A DNA stretch of 64,000 bases from Undibacterium pigrum (GTDB lineage: Bacteria; Pseudomonadota; Gammaproteobacteria; Burkholderiales; Burkholderiaceae_D), in the NCBI RefSeq assembly GCF_003201815.1, contig NZ_QJKB01000001.1:744001-808000 (forward strand). The letters are read 5' to 3'. The position numbers and the translations under genes were made by a program. Shown here one piece after another: positions 36,852-50,122 of this stretch. The notes under the pieces are model-generated. The model was not told the DNA's origin and ran no database searches. It saw nothing but the letters and a program-made list of their open reading frames with translations. Numbering within the stretch: the stretch's first letter is position 1; every line of letters starts with the position of its first letter.

Positions 36852-37673
36852 TTATCGCCACAAGTCTACTAATGCAGCAAGAGGAAGAACAGGAATCAAG
36901 GCATCTATTCTATCCAGTACACCACCATGGCCAGGCAACAGATTACTACTATCTTTCATGCCAACACGACGCTTGAGGGATGATTCAAACAAATCCCCTA
37001 CTACACTGGCTGCTGTGATTAAAGTCATGGCAGCAATGAAGATGAGCCAGCCTTTTCTGGAGAGCAATTGTGCGGTAAAAGTATTTTGCAAGGCAGGAAT
37101 AAAACTGGTCGCCGTAGCCAGTATCAATACAAAAATCCAGCCTCCAATAGCCCCCTCCCAGGATTTGCCCGGAGATATGCTTGGTGCAAGCTTGTGTTTG
37201 CCAAAGGCTTTGCCAGAGAAATAAGCAGCAATGTCGGCAACCCAGACAATCGCCATGACAGAAAACAGATACATGGGTGACTGCTGCTGGAAGAAAACAG
37301 CAATCGCCACAAAGCAGGCAAAGATACTGATGCCATACAGGGTGCTCAAAATACCGCTGGAAAAATTATGTGCCTGTGGCAAGCCCCTGGCTAAAGTCGG
37401 AACCAGTCTGAGTGCCCAGAAAGCGGTGCTCAGAGCAAATAACAGGAGATAGGAAAAATCTTTTAGATGGAACAGGCAATATGCCAGCAAACCTGTCCAA
37501 AGTACAGTCATGACGATAGTGCCAGGCTTTTTGAATAAACGCTGACACTCCCACATGGCGGCTGCAAAAAATGCCAGTGCCAACGCTGTAAAAGCATAAA
37601 AATTCGCTGAATACAGCACTGGCAGCAAGATCGCCAACAGAACCAGGGCAGTCAATACACGGGTTTTTAGCAT
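36852..37673 (-). CDS. cdsA: Phosphatidate cytidylyltransferase CdsA
   Basis: A 273-residue polytopic membrane enzyme that makes CDP-diacylglycerol from phosphatidate and CTP. About seven helices precede the C-terminal signature block [19 protein letters not shown] and the [13 protein letters not shown] end. Its start overlaps the uppS stop by one base (TAATG), so translation is coupled. Confidence 0.95.
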   Translation of the reverse strand: MLKTRVLTALVLLAILLPVLYSANFYAFTALALAFFAAAMWECQRLFKKPGTIVMTVLWTGLLAYCLFHLKDFSYLLLFALSTAFWALRLVPTLARGLPQAHNFSSGILSTLYGISIFACFVAIAVFFQQQSPMYLFSVMAIVWVADIAAYFSGKAFGKHKLAPSISPGKSWEGAIGGWIFVLILATATSFIPALQNTFTAQLLSRKGWLIFIAAMTLITAASVVGDLFESSLKRRVGMKDSSNLLPGHGGVLDRIDALIPVLPLAALVDLWR

Positions 37674-38452
37674 TACTTGCTTTCTTGTGTGGAAGTTTGT
37701 TCGGTCACTTGCGCACTGGTCCTGCCAAAACGACGTTCGCGGTTTTGGTAAGATTGTATAGAGGTATCCAGCGCTGCCGCATCAAAATCTGGCCAAAAGG
37801 TATCCGTAAAATAGAATTCACTATACGCAAGTTGCCACAGCAGGAAATTGGAAATACGCGTTTCCCCGCCGGTACGGATAAACAAATCAGGCTCAGGTGC
37901 ATATGCCATGGAAAGATAGGCAGAAAGCTGATCCTCCGTCACGTCCTGCCCTGATTGTCCAGCAGCAATGCGATCTTTTTGTAGCCGGTTCATGGCTTGG
38001 ATAATGTCCCAACGGCCACCGTAATTTGCACAAATGGTCACTGTAAGCCCTTGATTATTTGCTGTTTTTTCTTCGGCAGCAGTAATCATTTTCTGCAAAT
38101 GCGCATCAAAACGAGTGAGGTCGCCAACCACTTTCAAACGTATATTATTCGCATGCATCTTGGCCACCTCTTTTTCAAGAGCTGTGACAAACAAACGCAT
38201 CAATAATGATACTTCTTCAGCAGGCCGGCGCCAGTTTTCTGAACTGAAGGCAAACAGGGTCAGATAAGAAACGCCGCGCTTGGCGCAGGCCTCAACCATC
38301 CCCCTGACCGCCTCCACGCCCTTGACATGACCAGCGACACGCGGCAAAAAGCGCTTGGTTGCCCAGCGCCCGTTGCCGTCCATGATAATTGCTATGTGTT
38401 TAGGAATTGCGCCAACTGCCGGAATTTCCTTGGTGGAACTTGTATGGGTCAT
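37673..38452 (-). CDS. uppS: Isoprenyl transferase (undecaprenyl diphosphate synthase) UppS
   Basis: A 259-residue cis-prenyltransferase that builds the C55 carrier lipid for peptidoglycan and LPS. The signature [13 protein letters not shown] includes the catalytic Asp25; [15 protein letters not shown] and the C-terminal [20 protein letters not shown] with FTDTFWPDF follow. The length is normal. It sits 35 bases downstream of frr. Confidence 0.96.
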   Translation of the reverse strand: MTHTSSTKEIPAVGAIPKHIAIIMDGNGRWATKRFLPRVAGHVKGVEAVRGMVEACAKRGVSYLTLFAFSSENWRRPAEEVSLLMRLFVTALEKEVAKMHANNIRLKVVGDLTRFDAHLQKMITAAEEKTANNQGLTVTICANYGGRWDIIQAMNRLQKDRIAAGQSGQDVTEDQLSAYLSMAYAPEPDLFIRTGGETRISNFLLWQLAYSEFYFTDTFWPDFDAAALDTSIQSYQNRERRFGRTSAQVTEQTSTQESK

Positions 38453-38487
38453 GTAAATCCAGAATGTGTTGATACGCGGGAGACGAC

Positions 38488-39048
38488 TTATACTGTCAAC
38501 ACTTCTTTTTCTTTGTCTGCCAGCAGCTTGTCCACTTCAGCAACAAACTTGTCTGTCAATTTCTGGATATCATCTTGCGCACGACGCTCATCATCTTCAG
38601 AGCATTCTTTTTCTTTAAGCAACTTCTTCAGGGATTCATTGGAATCACGACGAATATTACGAATAGCGATCTTGGCGCTCTCACCTTCTGTCTTGACCAG
38701 CTTGACCATTTCCTTGCGGCGCTCTTCAGTCAACGGCGGTGTTGGCACGCGAATCAGCTCACCCTGAGATGATGGATTCAGACCCAGATCAGCATCACGA
38801 ATTGCTTTTTCAATCGCATTCAGCATCTTCTTTTCCCAAGGCTGCACACCAATGGTGCGGGCATCGATCAAAGTGACATTGGCAACTTGTGTGATGTGGG
38901 TAGGTGTGCCGTAGTAATCAACCTGGACGTGATCCAGAATGCCGGTGTGGGCACGGCCTGTGCGAACTTTGGATAAATCAGCCTTCAAAGTCTCGATAGA
39001 CTTTTGCATACGCTGGTCAGAACTTTTTTTAATATCTGCTACGCTCAT
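38488..39048 (-). CDS. frr: Ribosome recycling factor Frr
   Basis: A 186-residue factor that, with EF-G, splits post-termination ribosomes. It has the usual three-helix bundle: [19 protein letters not shown] at the N-terminus, the [19 protein letters not shown] hinge strand, and the long C-terminal helix ([14 protein letters not shown]...). The family length is about 185. It lies 85 bases after pyrH in the same direction. Confidence 0.97.
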   Translation of the reverse strand: MSVADIKKSSDQRMQKSIETLKADLSKVRTGRAHTGILDHVQVDYYGTPTHITQVANVTLIDARTIGVQPWEKKMLNAIEKAIRDADLGLNPSSQGELIRVPTPPLTEERRKEMVKLVKTEGESAKIAIRNIRRDSNESLKKLLKEKECSEDDERRAQDDIQKLTDKFVAEVDKLLADKEKEVLTV

Positions 39049-39133
39049 GGCGCTCTCCTGTACATCTTGGCATGAGCAACGGGTCTTGCCGTGCTCCTTG
39101 CCGAATTAATATGAAACAATCCAAAGTGCAGGA

Positions 39134-39850
39134 TTATACGTGCACTAAGGTGCCTTCGTCTGCCCCCAGAATGACATTCTTCAATGCGCCTGGTTTAATA
39201 ATGGAAAATACCTTGATAGGCAGTTTCTGATCGCGGCAAAGAGCGAAGGCTGTTGCATCCATTACCTGCAGGTGACGGGCGATGGCCTCATCAAATGAAA
39301 TCGTCGTATAACGCGTTGCAGCAGGATCTTTTTTAGGATCAGCTGTGTAAACGCCATCAACCTTGGTTGCCTTCAAGACGATTTCGGCACCGATTTCCGA
39401 GCCGCGCAAAGCTGCTGCAGTGTCGGTAGTAAAGAAGGGATTGCCAGTGCCGGCGGCAAATACGATAACCTTGCCTTCTTCCAGATATTGCAATGCTTTT
39501 GGACGCACATAAGGCTCGACGACCTGGTCAATAGCGATAGCTGACATGACGCGTGAGGTCAGGCCAACCTGGCGCATGGCATCAGATAAAGCCAGGGCAT
39601 TCATGACGGTAGCGAGCATACCCATGTAGTCTGCAGTTGCCCTGTCCATGCCTTGCGCACCAGGTGCCACGCCACGGAAGATATTGCCGCCACCAATAAC
39701 GATGGCCAGTTCTACGCCCATCCTTGATACTTCGGCCACATCGGCCACCATGCGCTCTATCGTCGCACGATTAATGCCAAACGGATCATCGCCCATCAGG
39801 GCTTCGCCAGAGAGCTTCAAGAGCACACGCTTGTAAGCAGGTTTTGTCAT
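39134..39850 (-). CDS. pyrH: UMP kinase PyrH
   Basis: A 238-residue hexameric amino-acid-kinase-fold enzyme that phosphorylates UMP to UDP. The N-terminal [14 protein letters not shown], the [11 protein letters not shown] loop, [13 protein letters not shown] and the [15 protein letters not shown] segment are all present. AAGGAG precedes the ATG. It is separated from the upstream tsf by a strong terminator, so it begins the downstream transcription unit. Confidence 0.97.
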   Translation of the reverse strand: MTKPAYKRVLLKLSGEALMGDDPFGINRATIERMVADVAEVSRMGVELAIVIGGGNIFRGVAPGAQGMDRATADYMGMLATVMNALALSDAMRQVGLTSRVMSAIAIDQVVEPYVRPKALQYLEEGKVIVFAAGTGNPFFTTDTAAALRGSEIGAEIVLKATKVDGVYTADPKKDPAATRYTTISFDEAIARHLQVMDATAFALCRDQKLPIKVFSIIKPGALKNVILGADEGTLVHV

Positions 39851-40068
39851 GATAGGACTCCTTCTGGTAGTTTAAATAGTTTAAAAGAAATGCGTACTGG
39901 ATGAAACAGCCTGGATAAGGCTCTTCAATAACCATTTGATTTGTAAACTAGCCCGGTCAGGCAATATACAAAGCAAATGGAGCACTACCCACTTATCACC
40001 CACTCATATTTACACCTGAATACATAAATTTGATGCTCAGACACAAATACTTACAATCGCTGGATTTA

Positions 40069-40097
40069 AAAAAACGGGCCTTTCGGCCCGTTTTTTT
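40069..40097. terminator. Intrinsic terminator after tsf
   Basis: CGGGCC-TTTC-GGCCCG (40075-40090) is flanked by an A-run on the left and T7 on the right, so it can act on both strands; for the minus-strand tsf transcript it provides the expected GC stem plus U-run 11 bases after the stop. The remaining bases up to pyrH (39851-40068) show no gene. Confidence 0.9.
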
Positions 40098-40107
40098 ATT
40101 TCGCCAA

Positions 40108-40989
40108 TTACGCTTGTTTTGCTGCGGCCACTTGCGCGGCCACTTCTGCGGCGAAGTCATCTTGCTTCTTCTCAATGCCCTCACCAACTACGAACATGGT
40201 GAATGCCTTTACAGTTGTATTCACAGATTTCAACATCTGTTCAACTGTTTGCTTGTCATTCTTAACGAATGTTTGATTCAGTAAAGAAACTTCCTTCAGG
40301 AATTTCTGTACGGAACCTTCAACCATTTTTTCAGCGATATCTGCTGGCTTACCGGATTCTGCTGCTTTCAGAGCTGCTACAGAGCGCTCTTTTTCGATCA
40401 ATTCAGCAGGTACTTGGTCAGAAGACAGGGATACTGGCTTCATTGCAGCGATGTGCATCGCTACGTCTTTACCAACTTGTTCATCCGCGCCGTCAAATTC
40501 AACAACCACGCCGATACGTGTGCCATGCAGGTAAGAAACCAGTTTAGCTGTAGTATCAAAACGAACAAAGCGACGGAAAGACATGTTTTCGCCGATTTTA
40601 CCAACCAGTGCTGCGCGCACTTCTTCAACTGTTTTGCCATCCAGTGGCAATGCACCCAAAGCTGCGATATCAGCAGGATTGTGTTCGGCGATCAGTTTTG
40701 CACAAGTATTTGCCAGTGCCAGGAAGTCATCATTCTTGGTGACGAAGTCTGTTTCGCAGTTAACTTCGATCAGGGAGCCGACGTTGCCAGAGATGAAAGA
40801 TGCGACTACGCCTTCTGCAGTAATACGGGAAGATGCTTTGGAAGCTTTGCTGCCCAGTTTTACACGCAGAATCTCTTCCGCACGGTCCATATCGCCTTCT
40901 GCTTCTGTCAGCGCTTTTTTGCATTCCATCATTGGCGCATCTGTTTTTGCGCGCAGTGCACCTACCAAAGCTGCTGTAATCGCTGCCAT
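40108..40989 (-). CDS. tsf: Translation elongation factor Ts
   Basis: A 293-residue nucleotide exchange factor for EF-Tu. The N-terminal domain has [22 protein letters not shown]; the signature [16 protein letters not shown] follows, then two core subdomains with [10 protein letters not shown] and [15 protein letters not shown]. It is the second gene of the rpsB-tsf operon, with a hairpin and U-run in the 136-base gap that may lower tsf read-through. Confidence 0.97.
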   Translation of the reverse strand: MAAITAALVGALRAKTDAPMMECKKALTEAEGDMDRAEEILRVKLGSKASKASSRITAEGVVASFISGNVGSLIEVNCETDFVTKNDDFLALANTCAKLIAEHNPADIAALGALPLDGKTVEEVRAALVGKIGENMSFRRFVRFDTTAKLVSYLHGTRIGVVVEFDGADEQVGKDVAMHIAAMKPVSLSSDQVPAELIEKERSVAALKAAESGKPADIAEKMVEGSVQKFLKEVSLLNQTFVKNDKQTVEQMLKSVNTTVKAFTMFVVGEGIEKKQDDFAAEVAAQVAAAKQA

Positions 40990-41042
40990 GTCATTCTCCT
41001 AGTTCAAGGGTGTTTAAAAAACACCGATATCAAATTTTGTTT

Positions 41043-41071
41043 AAAAAAAAGGGCGAACGACTGTTGCCCCA
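41043..41071 (-). terminator. Attenuator-like hairpin between rpsB and tsf
   Basis: On the minus strand GGGGCAACAGTCGTTCGCCC (41070-41051) forms a GGGC/GCCC plus AAC/GTT stem with one bulge, followed by T8. A second small stem GGTGTTT/AAACACC lies further on (about 41027-41009). Partial termination between these two genes is known in enterobacteria; by analogy this may set the S2 to EF-Ts ratio. Confidence 0.6.
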
Positions 41072-41125
41072 TTTTTTGTTTCAAGCCACCATCGGCAGCT
41101 TGAAACCATGTGCCAGAACAGGCAA

Positions 41126-41872
41126 TTAAGCTTGTTCTACTTCTACAAACTCATCAGAACCTGGCTTAACAGCTTCCAAAACTTCGTTTACTGCGTTTGC
41201 ACGGCCTTCCAGGATGGAATCGGCAACACCGCGAGCATACAAAGCGATTGCTTTGGAGGAGTCATCATTACCTGGGATGATGTATGCAACACCTTCTGGG
41301 GAGTGGTTAGTATCAACCACGCCGATAACCGGGATACCCAGTTTCGCTGCTTCAGTGATCGCACCTTTGTGGTAGCCAACGTCAACCACGAAAATTGCAT
41401 CAGGAACGCCGCCCATATCCTTGATACCACCGATGGATTTTTGCAGCTTGATCATTTCGCGCTGGAACATCAGGGCTTCTTTTTTGGACAGTTTCTCAAC
41501 AGAACCGTCTTCGATGGAAGCTTCCATGTCTTTCAGGCGTTTGATGGATGTTTTGACTGTTTTGAAGTTAGTCAACATACCACCCAACCAGCGCTGATCA
41601 ACGAAAGGCATGCCAGCACGTTGTGCTTCTGCTGCGATGATGTCACGGGATTGACGCTTGGTGCCAACCATCAGCACTGTGCCGCGATTGGAAGACAATT
41701 GACGGATGTACTTCATCGCGTCCTGGTACATTGCCAGTGTTTTTTCCAGGTTAACGATATGAATCTTGTTGCGATGGCCGAAGATGTACGGTGCCATTTT
41801 TGGGTTCCAAAAACGGGTTTGGTGACCAAAGTGCACACCAGCTTCCAGCATTTCACGCATTGTTACAGACAT
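41126..41872 (-). CDS. rpsB: 30S ribosomal protein S2
   Basis: A 248-residue S2 protein. The opening [22 protein letters not shown], the [15 protein letters not shown] helix, the coiled-coil insertion (about 100-150) and the [17 protein letters not shown] segment are typical. A GGAG box seven bases upstream supports the start. S2 often regulates its own operon through the mRNA leader; the 5' leader here is not resolved. Confidence 0.97.
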   Translation of the reverse strand: MSVTMREMLEAGVHFGHQTRFWNPKMAPYIFGHRNKIHIVNLEKTLAMYQDAMKYIRQLSSNRGTVLMVGTKRQSRDIIAAEAQRAGMPFVDQRWLGGMLTNFKTVKTSIKRLKDMEASIEDGSVEKLSKKEALMFQREMIKLQKSIGGIKDMGGVPDAIFVVDVGYHKGAITEAAKLGIPVIGVVDTNHSPEGVAYIIPGNDDSSKAIALYARGVADSILEGRANAVNEVLEAVKPGSDEFVEVEQA

Positions 41873-42280
41873 AATAACTCCAGGGTTAGGTCTTGAATCC
41901 AGCCAGTGATCTGAGCGAATTAATATTTACTATTAATTTAAACGCTGCAAGACACCCTTTTCGACCGGATTCGATTGATAAAAAATTAATTAGCAAGTAC
42001 CGTATTTCTATACATCTACAAGCTAACCATCTATTCTACTATGAAAACTGCATTTCCCTCAAGTGCTGCGTTTAAGAGGTAGTCGCTGAGGTGGCGCCAG
42101 GGCAATGCGACAGGCCCTTTCATAGACTATAATTGTGGTTTTGCAACACGATTCTGCAACACTTCGCAATTTTACTCAGATCAGGGCTTAGCCACTCAAT
42201 GAATCTGACTCCGCCAGGCAGAAATGCCGGGGCAATGTCAGCAATTCACTATGCAAGCCCTGGCAAACGACAAGAAACGT
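41873..42280. other. Divergent region between rpsB and map
   Basis: Four hundred bases without a convincing gene. The rpsB leader lies on the minus strand with no structure I can name. On the plus strand TATAAT at 42128-42133 is a strong -10 for map with only a weak -35, giving a leader of about 140 bases. A frame beginning at 42224 would extend map upstream, but the family start is at 42281. Confidence 0.5.
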
Positions 42281-43090
42281 ATGGAAGCTATCACTATAAA
42301 GACGCCGGAAGATATCGCCGGCATGCGCATCGCCGGCAAACTGGCTTCGGAAGTCCTTGATTACATTACCCCATTTGTCAAAGTAGGCATCAGCACGGGT
42401 GAACTTGATCGCTTATGCCACGAATTCATGGTCAATGTGCAAGGCGCCATCCCTGCCCCGCTGAACTACTGCCCACCAGGCTACACACCTTATCCAAAAG
42501 CGATTTGCACATCAGTCAATGATGTCATTTGCCATGGTATACCAGGCGATAAAGTCCTCAAAGATGGCGACTCAGTCAATCTGGATATTACTGTCATCAA
42601 AAACGGGTACCATGGCGACACCAGCCGCATGTTCTTGCTGGGTGAACCGTCCATTTTGTCCAAGCGCCTGAGTGCCATCACTTATGAATGCATGTGGCTG
42701 GGCATAGATAAAATCAAACCAGGCGCCCATCTGGGTGATATCGGCCACGTCATACAACAACATGCTGAAAGAGCTGGCTATAGCATCGTGCGCGAATTTT
42801 GCGGTCACGGCATAGGCAAGATTTTCCATGAAGCGCCACAAGTCATGCATTACGGCAAGCCAGGCACTATGGAAAAATTATTGCCAGGCATGATTTTCAC
42901 GGTAGAGCCCATGGTTAACGCTGGTCGCCGCGATATCAAGGAAATGCCGGATGGCTGGACCATCAAAACCAAGGATCGCAGCCTCTCGGCCCAGTGGGAG
43001 CATACCGTTCTGGTCACTGAAACCGGTTATGAAGTGTTGACTTTGTCGGCAGGCTATCCGCCTATTCCAGATTTCATCAAACTCGCTTAA
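42281..43090 (+). CDS. map: Type I methionine aminopeptidase
   Basis: A 269-residue dinuclear-metal enzyme that removes the initiator Met. The metal ligands are Asp102, Asp113 (GYHGDTS), His176 (CGHGIGK), Glu209 (FTVEPMV) and Glu240 (QWEHTV), five residues ahead of E. coli numbering throughout. The start at 42281 (MEAITIKTPEDI) was chosen by family fit; the frame extends to 42224. It is 22 bases before glnD, the usual map-glnD pair, divergent from rpsB. Confidence 0.96.
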   Translation: MEAITIKTPEDIAGMRIAGKLASEVLDYITPFVKVGISTGELDRLCHEFMVNVQGAIPAPLNYCPPGYTPYPKAICTSVNDVICHGIPGDKVLKDGDSVNLDITVIKNGYHGDTSRMFLLGEPSILSKRLSAITYECMWLGIDKIKPGAHLGDIGHVIQQHAERAGYSIVREFCGHGIGKIFHEAPQVMHYGKPGTMEKLLPGMIFTVEPMVNAGRRDIKEMPDGWTIKTKDRSLSAQWEHTVLVTETGYEVLTLSAGYPPIPDFIKLA

Positions 43091-43112
43091 ATTCGATTAA
43101 GGCTCTGGCCAC

Positions 43113-45665
43113 ATGCAGACACCGGCACTCTCTTTCAAGGAAGAGCTGAAATCAGCGCAACTGATCGTTATCAATGCGTTCAAGGAAAATCATAAGGCAG
43201 AGCAACTGCTGCATGATTTGTGCCGGAATGTCGATCAGCAGCTTAGCAAAATCTGGCGTTATTTTGATTTTCCGAAAGAGGCAGCACTGGTAGCTGTCGG
43301 TGGCTATGGTCGTGGTGAGTTGTTCCCCTACTCCGACGTCGACGTCCTGATTTTACTGCAGCAAAGGCCAGACGCAGCCTTTCGCGACAAGCTGGAAAAA
43401 CTGGTACAACTTTTCTGGGATATAGGCCTGGATATAGGCCACAGCATACGCACCATTGATGAATGCATGCAGGAATCTGCAGCAGATATTACTGTGCAAA
43501 CCAGCCTGCTGGAAGCACGCCTGGTTACTGGTAGCCGTAAACTATTCAAGGAAATGCAGCAGCAGTATGCGGAAGCCATGCAGCCGCAAAAGTTTTTCCA
43601 GGAAAAACTCCTGGAACTGCAACAGCGCCACGTCAAATATGAAGATACACCCTATAGCCTGGAGCCAAACTGTAAGGAAAGCCCGGGCGGACTGAGGGAC
43701 TTGCAAGTCATACTGTGGGTCGCCAAGGCAGCAAATCTAGGCAATTCCTGGCGTGAACTGGCAGAACGTGGCCTGATCACTGATGCTGAAGCACGTCAGT
43801 TGAAACGCAATGAACGTGCCTTCAAAGACATACGCATACGACTGCATATCCATGCAGGCCGTCGTGAAGATCGCCTGATTTTTGATATACAGACGCCGAT
43901 AGCAGAAACCTTTGGCTTCAAGACCACAGAATCCAGACGCGCCAGCGAATACCTGATGCAGCGCTATTACTGGGCTGCCAAGGCGGTTACCCAACTCAAT
44001 ACGGTATTGCTGCAAAATATCGAAGCAGTATTGTTTCCTCAGCCCTCAGTACCACGCCCCATCAATGAACACTTCAATGAGGTGAATGGCTTCATAGATA
44101 TCGCGAGAGATGATACCTTTGAAGCAAATCCATCGACCATACTGGAAGTATTTTTGGCCATGGCCAGACATGGTGAACTCAAGGGCATGACAGCCAGGAC
44201 CTTACGCGCACTATGGCATGCGCGCTTGCTGATTGATGCTGAATTCCGGCATGACATTTTCAATAGATCATTGTTCCTGCAAATTCTGCAATCGCCACAA
44301 GGCATCACGCATGCTTTGAGGCGTATGAATCAGATGAGCATACTCGGGCGCTATCTGCCGAATTTCCGTCGCATCATAGGCCAGATGCAACACGATCTGT
44401 TTCATGCATACACGGTAGATCAGCATATCCTCATGGTAGTACGCAATTTGCGCCGTTTTACCATGCCTGAGCATGCGCATGAATATCCCTTCTGCAGCCA
44501 GTTGATGGCCAACTTCAATCAACCCTGGGTTTTGTATATTGCGGCTTTATTCCACGATATCGCCAAGGGACGTGGTGGCGATCATTCGCTGCTAGGCATG
44601 GCAGACGCCAAAAAATTCTGTTACGACCATGGACTGAGCAAGGCCAACACCGAACTGATCATCTTTCTGGTTGAAAAACACCTTACCATGTCGCATGTGG
44701 CACAAAAGCAGGATTTGTCAGATCCTGACGTCGTGCAAAATTTTGCCAATGTGGTCAAGGATGAGCGCCATCTCACCGCCTTGTATTTGCTGACGGTATC
44801 AGATATCCGTGGCACCAGCCCTAAGGTCTGGAATGCCTGGAAAGGCAAGTTGCTGGAAGACTTGTACCGTATGACCCTGCGTGTACTGGGCGGCGAAACG
44901 CCCAGCAAGGACAGGGAACTGAAGAATCGGCAGGAAGATGCATTAAAAGCTCTGCGCTTGTATGGCCTGGCACCTGATGCGCATGAAAAATTCTGGCAGC
45001 AGCTTGATGTTGCCTACTTCCTGCGTCATGACGCCTCCGACATCGCCTGGCAAACGCGCGCCTTGCATGACCGCATAGACAGCCAGATACCCGTAGTGAA
45101 ATGTCGGCTGTCACCCATAGGTGAAGGCCTGCAGATTACCGTGTATGTCAAAGATCAGCCTGACTTGTTTGCACGCATCTGCAATTATTTTGACAGCAAG
45201 AATTTCGGCATTCTTGATGCAAAAATTCATACCAGCAAGAATGGTTATGCCCTCGATACCTTCCTTGTAATAGAACCGGCTTTTGCCAAAAATTATCGCG
45301 ACATTATCAATTTGATTGAACACGAATTGATTGAAATTCTGACGCGTCAAACCCCATTGTCTCCGCCAAACCCCGGGCGCTTGTCACGTATGTCACGCAC
45401 CTTCCCTATCGTGCCAACGGTAGATTTACGGCCTGATGACCGGGGCCAGTATTATTTATTATCCATCTCTGCGAATGACAGAAATGGTTTGCTGTATGCG
45501 GTTGCAAATATTCTGACCAAGTATAAAATCAATTTACATACCGCAAAGATCATGACCCTTGGCGAAAGGGTCGAAGACGTTTTCATCGTTGATGGCCAGG
45601 CCCTGCAAGGTGCCCGCAGCCAGATACAATTTGAAACCGATTTGCTGGATGCGCTCAGGATCTAA
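43113..45665 (+). CDS. glnD: Bifunctional PII uridylyltransferase/uridylyl-removing enzyme GlnD
   Basis: An 850-residue nitrogen sensor that uridylylates PII when glutamine is low and removes UMP when it is high. The nucleotidyltransferase site GGYGRGELFPYSDVDVL is near residue 65, the glnD-linker helix bundle follows, and an HD hydrolase domain with LFHDIAKGRGGDHS is near 478-490. Two C-terminal ACT domains (about 700 and 780 onward, the second beginning YYLLSISANDRNGLLYAV) bind glutamine. All domains are intact. Confidence 0.97.
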   Translation: MQTPALSFKEELKSAQLIVINAFKENHKAEQLLHDLCRNVDQQLSKIWRYFDFPKEAALVAVGGYGRGELFPYSDVDVLILLQQRPDAAFRDKLEKLVQLFWDIGLDIGHSIRTIDECMQESAADITVQTSLLEARLVTGSRKLFKEMQQQYAEAMQPQKFFQEKLLELQQRHVKYEDTPYSLEPNCKESPGGLRDLQVILWVAKAANLGNSWRELAERGLITDAEARQLKRNERAFKDIRIRLHIHAGRREDRLIFDIQTPIAETFGFKTTESRRASEYLMQRYYWAAKAVTQLNTVLLQNIEAVLFPQPSVPRPINEHFNEVNGFIDIARDDTFEANPSTILEVFLAMARHGELKGMTARTLRALWHARLLIDAEFRHDIFNRSLFLQILQSPQGITHALRRMNQMSILGRYLPNFRRIIGQMQHDLFHAYTVDQHILMVVRNLRRFTMPEHAHEYPFCSQLMANFNQPWVLYIAALFHDIAKGRGGDHSLLGMADAKKFCYDHGLSKANTELIIFLVEKHLTMSHVAQKQDLSDPDVVQNFANVVKDERHLTALYLLTVSDIRGTSPKVWNAWKGKLLEDLYRMTLRVLGGETPSKDRELKNRQEDALKALRLYGLAPDAHEKFWQQLDVAYFLRHDASDIAWQTRALHDRIDSQIPVVKCRLSPIGEGLQITVYVKDQPDLFARICNYFDSKNFGILDAKIHTSKNGYALDTFLVIEPAFAKNYRDIINLIEHELIEILTRQTPLSPPNPGRLSRMSRTFPIVPTVDLRPDDRGQYYLLSISANDRNGLLYAVANILTKYKINLHTAKIMTLGERVEDVFIVDGQALQGARSQIQFETDLLDALRI

Positions 45666-45753
45666 GCGCTGGCAAATATAATACCGCAACCGAATAATCA
45701 CCATCCTTGCCTGAGCTATAACCAGACCCAGGCAAGACTACTCTAAAAGAATC

Positions 45754-46500
45754 ATGACTGAACTTGTAAGACTCTCCAAACGCATGTCCGAACTTGGCCT
45801 TTGCTCCCGCCGCGAGGCCGATGAATGGATAGCCCGTGGCTGGGTCCGGGTCGACGGCACCGTCATCTCTGAGCTGGGTAGCAAGGTATTGCCCCACCAA
45901 AAAGTGACGGTGGAAAGACAAGCTGCAGCCGAACAATCCAAACGCGTGACTGTACTCATTAACAAGCCCGTTGGTTTCGTCAGTGGCCAGGCCGAAGATG
46001 GCTACACCCCGGCAATCGCCTTGATAAAGCCAGAAAACCGCTGGGCTGAAGACGAGGTTGATACTCAGTTCCACCCTACCCAATTGCGTAGCCTGGTACC
46101 TGCTGGCCGTCTGGATATCGATTCAGTCGGTTTGCTGGTATTGACCCAGGATGGCCGCATAGCCAAGCATTTGATTGGTGAAACCACGGTCGTGGAAAAG
46201 GAATATCTGGTGCGCGTGCAATACAGCAAACCAGGGCGCTTGCCAGATGCAGACCTGCGCCGCCTGAATCATGGCTTATCTCTCGATGGCAAAAAACTCC
46301 TGCCTGCCAAAGTCACCTGGCAAAATGAAGACCAGTTAAATTTCATCCTGCGTGAAGGCAAGAAACGCCAGATCAGACGTATGTGCGACATGGTAGGTCT
46401 GAAAGTCATAGGCCTGAAACGTGTGCGCATAGGCAAGATCAAACTGGGTAAATTGCCAGAAGGACAGTGGCGCTATCTGCGGGAAGATGAGCAGTTTTAA
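45754..46500 (+). CDS. rRNA pseudouridine synthase, RluF/RsuA family
   Basis: A 248-residue pseudouridine synthase. An N-terminal S4 RNA-binding domain (RLSKRMSELGLCSRREADEWI) precedes the catalytic domain, whose Asp121 sits in the GRLDIDSVGLLVLT motif. EKEYLVRV and EGKKRQIRRM follow, as in the RsuA/RluB/RluE/RluF group. The S4 region and length point to RluF-like activity on 23S rRNA, but the exact uridine is not certain. It is followed by a strong bidirectional terminator facing def. Confidence 0.88.
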   Translation: MTELVRLSKRMSELGLCSRREADEWIARGWVRVDGTVISELGSKVLPHQKVTVERQAAAEQSKRVTVLINKPVGFVSGQAEDGYTPAIALIKPENRWAEDEVDTQFHPTQLRSLVPAGRLDIDSVGLLVLTQDGRIAKHLIGETTVVEKEYLVRVQYSKPGRLPDADLRRLNHGLSLDGKKLLPAKVTWQNEDQLNFILREGKKRQIRRMCDMVGLKVIGLKRVRIGKIKLGKLPEGQWRYLREDEQF

Positions 46501-46518
46501 TCTGTATCATATAAAACA

Positions 46519-46550
46519 AAAGGGCAAGAATCGACATTCTTGCCCTTTTT
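46519..46550. terminator. Bidirectional terminator between the pseudouridine synthase and def
   Basis: AAAGGGCAAGAAT (46519-46531) pairs with ATTCTTGCCCTTT around a CGAC loop and ends in a T5 run, with an A-run on the other side. The two flanking genes converge on it. Confidence 0.92.
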
Positions 46551-46567
46551 GCCTGGAAAACAATAAC

Positions 46568-47101
46568 TCAATCGTCGTCGTTAGGATCAAGCTCAGGAAA
46601 TAAAACTTCAGTAAAACCAAATTGCGTCAGATCGCGTATGCGCATGGGGTACAAGATGCCATTTAAATGATCGCATTCATGTTGCACCACGCGGGCGTGG
46701 AAGCCATCTACATCGCGTGAGATGCGCGTACCGAACTGATCATAGCCTTCATAACGTAGAGCACTCCAGCGTGGCACCAGGCCGCGCATGCCAGGCACGG
46801 ATAAACAGCCCTCCCACGCGTCATCAGTCTCTTCCGACAAAGGCGTCAATACCGGATTGATGAGCACTGTCTCCGGGACAACAGGCGCATCAGGATAGCG
46901 CGGGTTGTTCTTGAAACCGAAAATAACCAGTTGCAGGTTCACGCCTATCTGCGGTGCTGCCAGACCTGCGCCATTAGCAGCAATCATGGTCTCAAACATA
47001 TCCTTGATAAGCTCATGCAATTCTGGCGTGTTAAACGCAGTCACTTGATCTGCAACTCTTAATAGCCGGGCGTCGCCCATTTTGAGGATAGGATGGATCA
47101 T
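46568..47101 (-). CDS. def: Peptide deformylase
   Basis: A 177-residue metalloenzyme that removes the N-formyl group from new proteins. The three motifs are GAGLAAPQ (Gln51), EGCLSVPG (metal ligand Cys99) and HECDHLNG (His141, Glu142, His145). The length is typical. It stands alone between two terminators, so it is a single-gene unit rather than part of the more usual def-fmt pair. Confidence 0.96.
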   Translation of the reverse strand: MIHPILKMGDARLLRVADQVTAFNTPELHELIKDMFETMIAANGAGLAAPQIGVNLQLVIFGFKNNPRYPDAPVVPETVLINPVLTPLSEETDDAWEGCLSVPGMRGLVPRWSALRYEGYDQFGTRISRDVDGFHARVVQHECDHLNGILYPMRIRDLTQFGFTEVLFPELDPNDDD

Positions 47102-47136
47102 GATGCACCAGATGTTTAATAAATGATTTGCATATA

Positions 47137-47169
47137 AATACGGCCAGATACTGCCTGGCCGTATTTTAT
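47137..47169. terminator. Terminator after galU
   Basis: AATACGGCCAG (47137-47147) and CTGGCCGTATT (47155-47165) form an 11-bp stem with a short loop, just after the galU stop on the minus strand. A T-rich stretch follows on the plus strand and an A/T mix on the minus strand. Confidence 0.75.
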
Positions 47170-47175
47170 TATTAC

Positions 47176-48051
47176 TTATTTCAAGGACTGCAGATATTCA
47201 GAGAATTCCGCACTTGTTTCCTTGTGCTTCAAGCCCAAGGCAACGCTGGCCTTCAGATAGCCCAGTTTTGAGCCACAGTCATAACGCGTCGCATTGGGGC
47301 GGAAAGCATAGACAGGAAAATCTTTGAGCATGGCAGCAATACCATCAGTCAGTTGGATTTCACCACCAGAACCTTTACCCAGAGTTTCCAAGTAAGAGAA
47401 AATACGGCCAGACAAAATATAACGACCAACCACGGCCAGCGTGGACGGTGCTACATCAGGCATAGGTTTTTCAACGATGCCCTGCACTCTTTCCAGACTA
47501 TCAGTGTAAGGTGTGCCGCTGACGATACCGTACTGGCGGGTAAATTCACGCGGTACATTTTGTACTGCAACAATGCTGCCACCCTCTGCTTCATACTGAC
47601 GAGCCATCTGTGCCATGACGGAAGGTTGACCAGCATCAGCATCCATCAAGTCATCTGCCAGCAAAACTGCAAACGGATCATCACCAATGACAGGACGAGC
47701 ACACAAAACTGCATGACCCAAACCGAGCGCTGCTGTCTGGCGTATATAGATGCAGTTGATGTTCTTTGGAATAACGTTTCTGACTAGGTCCAGCAAGGCT
47801 TCTTTGCCAGCTGCCTCCAGCTCACTTTCCAGCTCATAGGCTTTATCAAAATGGTCTTCAATCGCCCGTTTATTTCTACCGGTGATGAATACCATTTCAG
47901 TAATACCTGCCTCGACTGCTTCTTCAACCGCATACTGTATGAGTGGCTTATCAACGATAGGCAACATCTCTTTTGGCTGCGCTTTGGTGGCCGGCAAAAA
48001 ACGGCTACCCAAACCTGCCACTGGAAATACGGCTTTTTTAATTTTTCTCAT
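47176..48051 (-). CDS. galU: UTP-glucose-1-phosphate uridylyltransferase
   Basis: A 291-residue nucleotidyltransferase producing UDP-glucose for LPS and polysaccharides. The signature [22 protein letters not shown] is at the N-terminus; [27 protein letters not shown], the VLLADDLMD metal site and the EKPMPD substrate loop follow in order. It lies one base after the ligA stop and ends the smc-zipA-ligA-galU run. Confidence 0.96.
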   Translation of the reverse strand: MRKIKKAVFPVAGLGSRFLPATKAQPKEMLPIVDKPLIQYAVEEAVEAGITEMVFITGRNKRAIEDHFDKAYELESELEAAGKEALLDLVRNVIPKNINCIYIRQTAALGLGHAVLCARPVIGDDPFAVLLADDLMDADAGQPSVMAQMARQYEAEGGSIVAVQNVPREFTRQYGIVSGTPYTDSLERVQGIVEKPMPDVAPSTLAVVGRYILSGRIFSYLETLGKGSGGEIQLTDGIAAMLKDFPVYAFRPNATRYDCGSKLGYLKASVALGLKHKETSAEFSEYLQSLK

Positions 48052-48052
48052 T

Positions 48053-50122
<2,070 letters not shown>
